Source of the DNA: a bacterium
GTDB taxonomy: Bacteria; Bacteroidota; Bacteroidia; NS11-12g; UBA955
NCBI GenBank assembly: GCA_029945665.1
Contig: JAQSCZ010000031.1
Location: forward strand, 1-36,982
DNA length: 36,982 bases
Direction: 5' to 3'
The notes under the pieces are model-generated. The model had not been told where the DNA came from. It saw only the letters and a program-made list of their open reading frames with translations, and did not search any database. This document shows, piece by piece, positions 33,006-36,982 of the stretch. The number at the start of each line of letters is the position of its first letter. Position 1 is the first letter of the stretch. A program made the position numbers and the translations under genes.

Positions 33006-34298
33006 ATGAATCCTATCAAGAAAACCTATACAAGCCTTTATTTTTTACTTATTCCACTTCTTTCTAATGCGCAAACACTTAGTATAAAGCAATATATTGA
33101 TAGTTTCAAAAATATTGCAATGCGAGAAATGATAGAGTATAAAGTACCTGCTAGTATAACGCTTGCCCAGGGTTTATTAGAGAGTGGAAGCGGTAATAGC
33201 AGGCTTGCAAAAAACGGAAATAACCATTTTGGCATAAAGTGTAAAAAAGATTGGACAGGTTGCACTATTTTAGAAGATGATGATGCTTTACAAGAATGTT
33301 TTAGATGTTATACAACGCCTGAAGAATCATTTAAAGACCATTCCAGATTTTTAAAAGACAATAAAAGGTATGCTGCTTTGTTTACGTATTCTATAACCGA
33401 CTATAAATCTTGGGCTGCAGGATTATTGGCAGCAGGCTATGCAACCAATAAAAAATATACAGATTTATTAATTACATGCATCGAAAAAAATAAATTAGCG
33501 TCCTTCGACACTTTGGTTTTTAATGGTTATAATCCCTACAATCAACAAATGCCTGCAAATATTGAGATTGTAAATACAAAACATATTCCAAATACGGTTG
33601 TTCAGCCCAATCAAAATCTTGAAACAATTGCAGCTCAGAACAATAAAACAGAAAGAAAACTTGCAAAATATAATGACTTAGGATACCATCACATTGAACC
33701 AGGGGATGTATTATATCTGCACCCAAAGAAACGCAAAGCTGGCATTGCATCGCACATTGTTGAAGAAGGCGAAGACATGTGGACCATTTCTCAAAAATAT
33801 GCCATAAAACTGACCTCCTTATATAAAAAAAATCTCATGATTCAAGGGACTGAACCATTGCCAGGTGTTGTATTGCAACTTCAACGCAAGGCTGAAGTTA
33901 CGCCTGATACAGGGCGAATTTTAAAAATTCAACCGAAGGGCACAAATCAAATTAACAAGCCCTTAAATAACACCTCAACGAATACATTACAAGGCACTCA
34001 TATAGTCAGTACTGGTGAAACACTTTACAGTATTAGTAAATTATATGGATTAACGGTAGAAGAACTTAAAAAAATTAATAACTTACAGAACAATCAATTA
34101 ACCTTAGGTCAAAAATTAATAGTTAAAAACAATACAAACCCTCCTGTTTTAAATGAATTGGTAAAACATATTGTCAAGTCAGGAGATACTTTGTATTCAA
34201 TTGCCAAGCTCTATGGCGTAACTATTGATTCTATTAAGACTTTAAACAAGCTTCAAAGTGATGCGCTATCGCTTGGTCAAATAATAAATATTAAATAA
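33006..34298 (+). CDS. Exported N-acetylglucosaminidase (GH73) with LysM repeats
   Basis: A 430-aa cell-wall hydrolase. A signal peptide (LYFLLIPLLSNAQ) precedes a glucosaminidase domain at about residues 30-165: ASITLAQGLLESGSGNSRLA with the likely catalytic Glu, NNHFGIKC, and a Cys-containing loop DWTGCTILEDDDALQECFRCY that may hold a disulfide. Four LysM-like modules follow. The first (about 198-240) is degenerate, the second (HIVEEGEDMWTISQKY) fair, and the last two (HIVSTGETLYSISKLYG and HIVKSGDTLYSIAKLYG) canonical. LysM modules bind peptidoglycan and tether the enzyme to the wall. It is likely to act in cell separation or wall turnover. Divergent from the DsbD-like gene, with partly overlapping promoter space. 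Confidence 0.93.
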   Translation: MNPIKKTYTSLYFLLIPLLSNAQTLSIKQYIDSFKNIAMREMIEYKVPASITLAQGLLESGSGNSRLAKNGNNHFGIKCKKDWTGCTILEDDDALQECFRCYTTPEESFKDHSRFLKDNKRYAALFTYSITDYKSWAAGLLAAGYATNKKYTDLLITCIEKNKLASFDTLVFNGYNPYNQQMPANIEIVNTKHIPNTVVQPNQNLETIAAQNNKTERKLAKYNDLGYHHIEPGDVLYLHPKKRKAGIASHIVEEGEDMWTISQKYAIKLTSLYKKNLMIQGTEPLPGVVLQLQRKAEVTPDTGRILKIQPKGTNQINKPLNNTSTNTLQGTHIVSTGETLYSISKLYGLTVEELKKINNLQNNQLTLGQKLIVKNNTNPPVLNELVKHIVKSGDTLYSIAKLYGVTIDSIKTLNKLQSDALSLGQIINIK

Positions 34299-34509
34299 TA
34301 ATTAATAAAATTTTAAATGTTGTAATATAGCTTATTAAGATTTTAATTAATTTTATTTAAATTAATTTTAAATGTAAAAATCTAGTCAAATTTTTCGAAA
34401 TAATTCTCTTTTAATTTCAAAATTGATGCTTATTCTTTTTTAATTGAAAAGTTTATACTATTATTGACTCGAGAATATCTCAACCATCAATTTAAAATAA
34501 GTCAATTTT

Positions 34510-36982
34510 ATGAAAAAAACAATTACTAGTTTACCTTTAAAACTGATTCAGCGTGTCTTTTCCTTGCTACTATTAGCAAGTATAGTCATTGGATCAGCCT
34601 CTGCCCAGATTACAAATCCGGCACCCTACTGTTTTCCAACCGCATTAAACATGTCGGCTGGAACTTGTACTGGTTCACCTTATGGATTTAATTTACAAAC
34701 ATTCAAATTAGGAACCATTAAATTAGACGTAACAGGAGCCTGCTATGGATCTTCAAATGCAGATGTTTACCGTTATTGGAACTCCAAATCAACGTCATTA
34801 GAGGCAGGAGCCACTTATACTGTTGATATGTCTAGTCCACAAGGCCCTGGTTATCAGGTAAGTTGTGGTTTTTGGATTGATTACAATAAAAATAACATCT
34901 TCGATGCCTCTGAATTAATGGGTTCTCAGATTGGAACCAATAATAAAACAGGTGGTTTGTTTTGGACCATGAATTTTACTGTTCCTTGTAATGTGACTCC
35001 TGGTAAAACCAGATTGCGCGCTAGAGCTCAATATAACAACAAAGTTAGCGGTGGCGACGGTTGTTCAACACCTCAAAATTATGGCGAATCTTGGGATTTT
35101 GATGTAACGATCAACTTACCAACGAGTGTAAATGCAAACTTCATTGCACCTACACAAGCTTTCGTTAAAACTGTTGTTAAATTCATTAACAGCAATCAAA
35201 CTGGTTATGTTGAACATGCTTGGGATGCAAACAACGATGGCTCTTATGAGCAAAAAAGTGGTGTACCAAACTACCAAACCAATAGTGCTACTTGGCCAAC
35301 TGCAGGCACTAAATGTGTGAAACTAAGAAGTACCAACTGTTTAGGTAAAGATAGTATCGTTAAATGCTTAAGTGTTGTAAATCCTACCGTTATCCCTACT
35401 GCCGATTTTATTTCTAACCTTACCAGCTTAGAAATTTATAACACCATACAGTTATTCGATCTTTCTACAGATGGTCCTTACATTTGGAAATGGAATGTTT
35501 ATGATTCTACAACTTATGTGAACGATCCTTTTGATCCAGTTTCTGATTTAAATGCAGGTTGGATTTCTTATGACAATGGTACAACACCATTCTCTCAAAA
35601 TCCAATTGTTACTTTCTACAGAGAAGGTGTTTATTGTGTTGAACTAACTGCTACCAATGGCATTGGCCCTTCTGTTATGAAGAAAAAATGTGCTTATATC
35701 ACTGTAATTGCTCCAACTAACTATTATTTAGGGTTCGGTTCTTACGGTCCTAACTCTGATAATATCGTTGGTTCTAGTACCGGTACTATCATTGATGATG
35801 GTGGTGTTAATGGCAAATACAGCAACGACCAAGGTTATGGTACACGTTCTTACTTACAAATCACACCTTGTAATGCTCAGAAAATTACTTTGACAATGAC
35901 TCAATTGAGAATGAAAGATGCTGGGGATGTGTTAAGTGTTTATGATGGTAAAAATGATAAAGGTACCCTACTAGGTGCTTGGTCTTCTAACGATAAAGCA
36001 ATTAAAAAAGTAACTGCAACCAGCGGTAGCATGTTTATCTTATTCAAATCTGATGGGTCTGGTCAAGATTCTGGTTACTTAGGTACTTATGTTTCTGAAC
36101 TTGGTTCTGCAACACCTCCTTCTCCTAGCTTTACAACTTCTACCAGCCCTGGTTACAATGGTACACCATTGAAATTTATCAATACAACCACTAATATCTC
36201 AGGAGTTCCTACTTGGGAGTGGACCATTGACGGTTCTCAAGCAGGTACCAAAAAAGACATGCAAACAAGATTCTTTAACGATGGTACTTATGATGTATGT
36301 CTTGAAGTAAAATCTTGTGTTGGTAACAAAAAAACTTGTAATACTATTAGTATTATTTCACCAAATACTACCACTAAACTTGATTTTGTTGCTTCTAAGA
36401 GAAGACCAACCATCAATGTAGACAGAGTAGTACTTACGCCTAAAGTTGACAATGCTAACCGTTTCTCTTGGACTATCTTCCCTACAACTTACACTTTAAT
36501 GAATCCTCCTACAAATCCATCTAAGTATGGTGTTGGATATGTTAATTACAAAGACAACCCTGGTGATAGTTTCCCTACGCCAATTATTAAACTGACAGCC
36601 GCTGGTTGTTATACTGTTACTTTAAGAGCTTGGAATGATAACGATAGCACTGCTACTGTTAAAACAATTGTTAAAAACAAATTTATCTGCGCTTTAGATT
36701 ATTGCGCACCGAATTCCTACATCCTTAGTGCTGATATTGGTATTAACAGAGTAAAAGTATTAGATGGTTCTACTGCGTTATTAAATAACTTTAGCACATC
36801 TGGTGATGCCGCTTATACTGATTACTCTTCTACTGTTCAAGCTTCTTTAACTTATGGTAAAACATATTCTGTTGAAGTGTCTAGAAATACAACCATCGAC
36901 CCTGCTAACAGAGTGGCTTGGATTGACTGGAACATTGATGGTGATTTTGATGATGCTGGCGAACAAATATTCGTTGAAAGCA
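34510..36982 (+). CDS. Large secreted multidomain protein (GEVED, PKD, CUB), 3' end beyond the window
   Basis: The frame is open from the ATG at 34510 to the window edge (824 codons), so the gene is truncated only by the window. A signal peptide runs to about residue 33 (IVIGSASAQ). Domains in order: a GEVED-like domain (FWIDYNKNNIFDASELMGS, about 115-135), PKD-like modules (AWDANNDGSYEQ, and ATNGIGPSV before a CxY), a CUB domain (YLQITPCNAQKITLTM...LSVYDGKND, about 435-530), another PKD (WEWTIDG), and a second GEVED at the edge (WIDWNIDGDFDDAGEQIF). These are extracellular adhesion or matrix modules. Codon use in the later part (many GGT, TCT, ACT) suggests high expression. A type IX sorting domain would be expected beyond the edge. 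A possible -7 box TATTATTG lies at 34459-34466. Confidence 0.85.
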   Translation, partial: MKKTITSLPLKLIQRVFSLLLLASIVIGSASAQITNPAPYCFPTALNMSAGTCTGSPYGFNLQTFKLGTIKLDVTGACYGSSNADVYRYWNSKSTSLEAGATYTVDMSSPQGPGYQVSCGFWIDYNKNNIFDASELMGSQIGTNNKTGGLFWTMNFTVPCNVTPGKTRLRARAQYNNKVSGGDGCSTPQNYGESWDFDVTINLPTSVNANFIAPTQAFVKTVVKFINSNQTGYVEHAWDANNDGSYEQKSGVPNYQTNSATWPTAGTKCVKLRSTNCLGKDSIVKCLSVVNPTVIPTADFISNLTSLEIYNTIQLFDLSTDGPYIWKWNVYDSTTYVNDPFDPVSDLNAGWISYDNGTTPFSQNPIVTFYREGVYCVELTATNGIGPSVMKKKCAYITVIAPTNYYLGFGSYGPNSDNIVGSSTGTIIDDGGVNGKYSNDQGYGTRSYLQITPCNAQKITLTMTQLRMKDAGDVLSVYDGKNDKGTLLGAWSSNDKAIKKVTATSGSMFILFKSDGSGQDSGYLGTYVSELGSATPPSPSFTTSTSPGYNGTPLKFINTTTNISGVPTWEWTIDGSQAGTKKDMQTRFFNDGTYDVCLEVKSCVGNKKTCNTISIISPNTTTKLDFVASKRRPTINVDRVVLTPKVDNANRFSWTIFPTTYTLMNPPTNPSKYGVGYVNYKDNPGDSFPTPIIKLTAAGCYTVTLRAWNDNDSTATVKTIVKNKFICALDYCAPNSYILSADIGINRVKVLDGSTALLNNFSTSGDAAYTDYSSTVQASLTYGKTYSVEVSRNTTIDPANRVAWIDWNIDGDFDDAGEQIFVES

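Overview
The window looks like chromosomal DNA of a member of the Bacteroidota. It is AT-rich and carries lineage hallmarks: a PorU-like C25 (gingipain-type) peptidase, gliding-motility-associated (CHU_C) C-terminal domains, an ELWxxDGT repeat protein, and a large PKD/CUB/GEVED surface protein. At many gene starts a TAnnTTTG box lies a few bases upstream and no Shine-Dalgarno motif is visible, which is typical of this phylum. I cannot name a genus.

Layout. (1) 67-3487: a minus-strand arsenic operon. An ArsR repressor with an operator palindrome is followed by a Cys-rich DUF6428-like protein, an Acr3 arsenite exporter, a metallophosphoesterase and a SAM methyltransferase. (2) 3600-7350: a tRNA-Arg(CCT) locus with a layered history. 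An intact tRNA with terminator and double-hairpin element is followed by a second tRNA copy broken in its D-arm by a 47-bp two-hairpin insert. A GC-richer 1003-aa CHU_C gene with its own promoter then sits between that broken tRNA and a second copy of the terminator/double-hairpin unit, flanked by a 4-bp CTAC duplication. This is the most unusual part of the window. (3) 7582-16724: housekeeping genes: a long PurF-family amidophosphoribosyltransferase, AroQ, an MBL/rhodanese persulfide dioxygenase, a DgkA-type kinase, a PiT phosphate transporter, PurB and SppA. (4) 16835-34298: mostly exported proteins and envelope enzymes: an S8 protease, an ELWxxDGT protein, a lytic transglycosylase coupled to the PorU-like peptidase, an RsmI-like methylase, an unknown polytopic membrane protein, a second CHU_C protein, a DsbD-type reductase and a GH73/LysM hydrolase. 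(5) 34510 to the window edge: the 5' part of a large multidomain secreted protein.

The genes form a few functional sets. One is arsenic sensing and export. Another is purine biosynthesis (the PurF-like enzyme and PurB). The third is the outer surface: CHU_C proteins are presumed type IX secretion clients, with a PorU-like peptidase, peptidoglycan hydrolases and a periplasmic thiol reductase nearby. No phage, integrase, transposase or CRISPR array was found. Signs of mobility are confined to the tRNA-Arg region.
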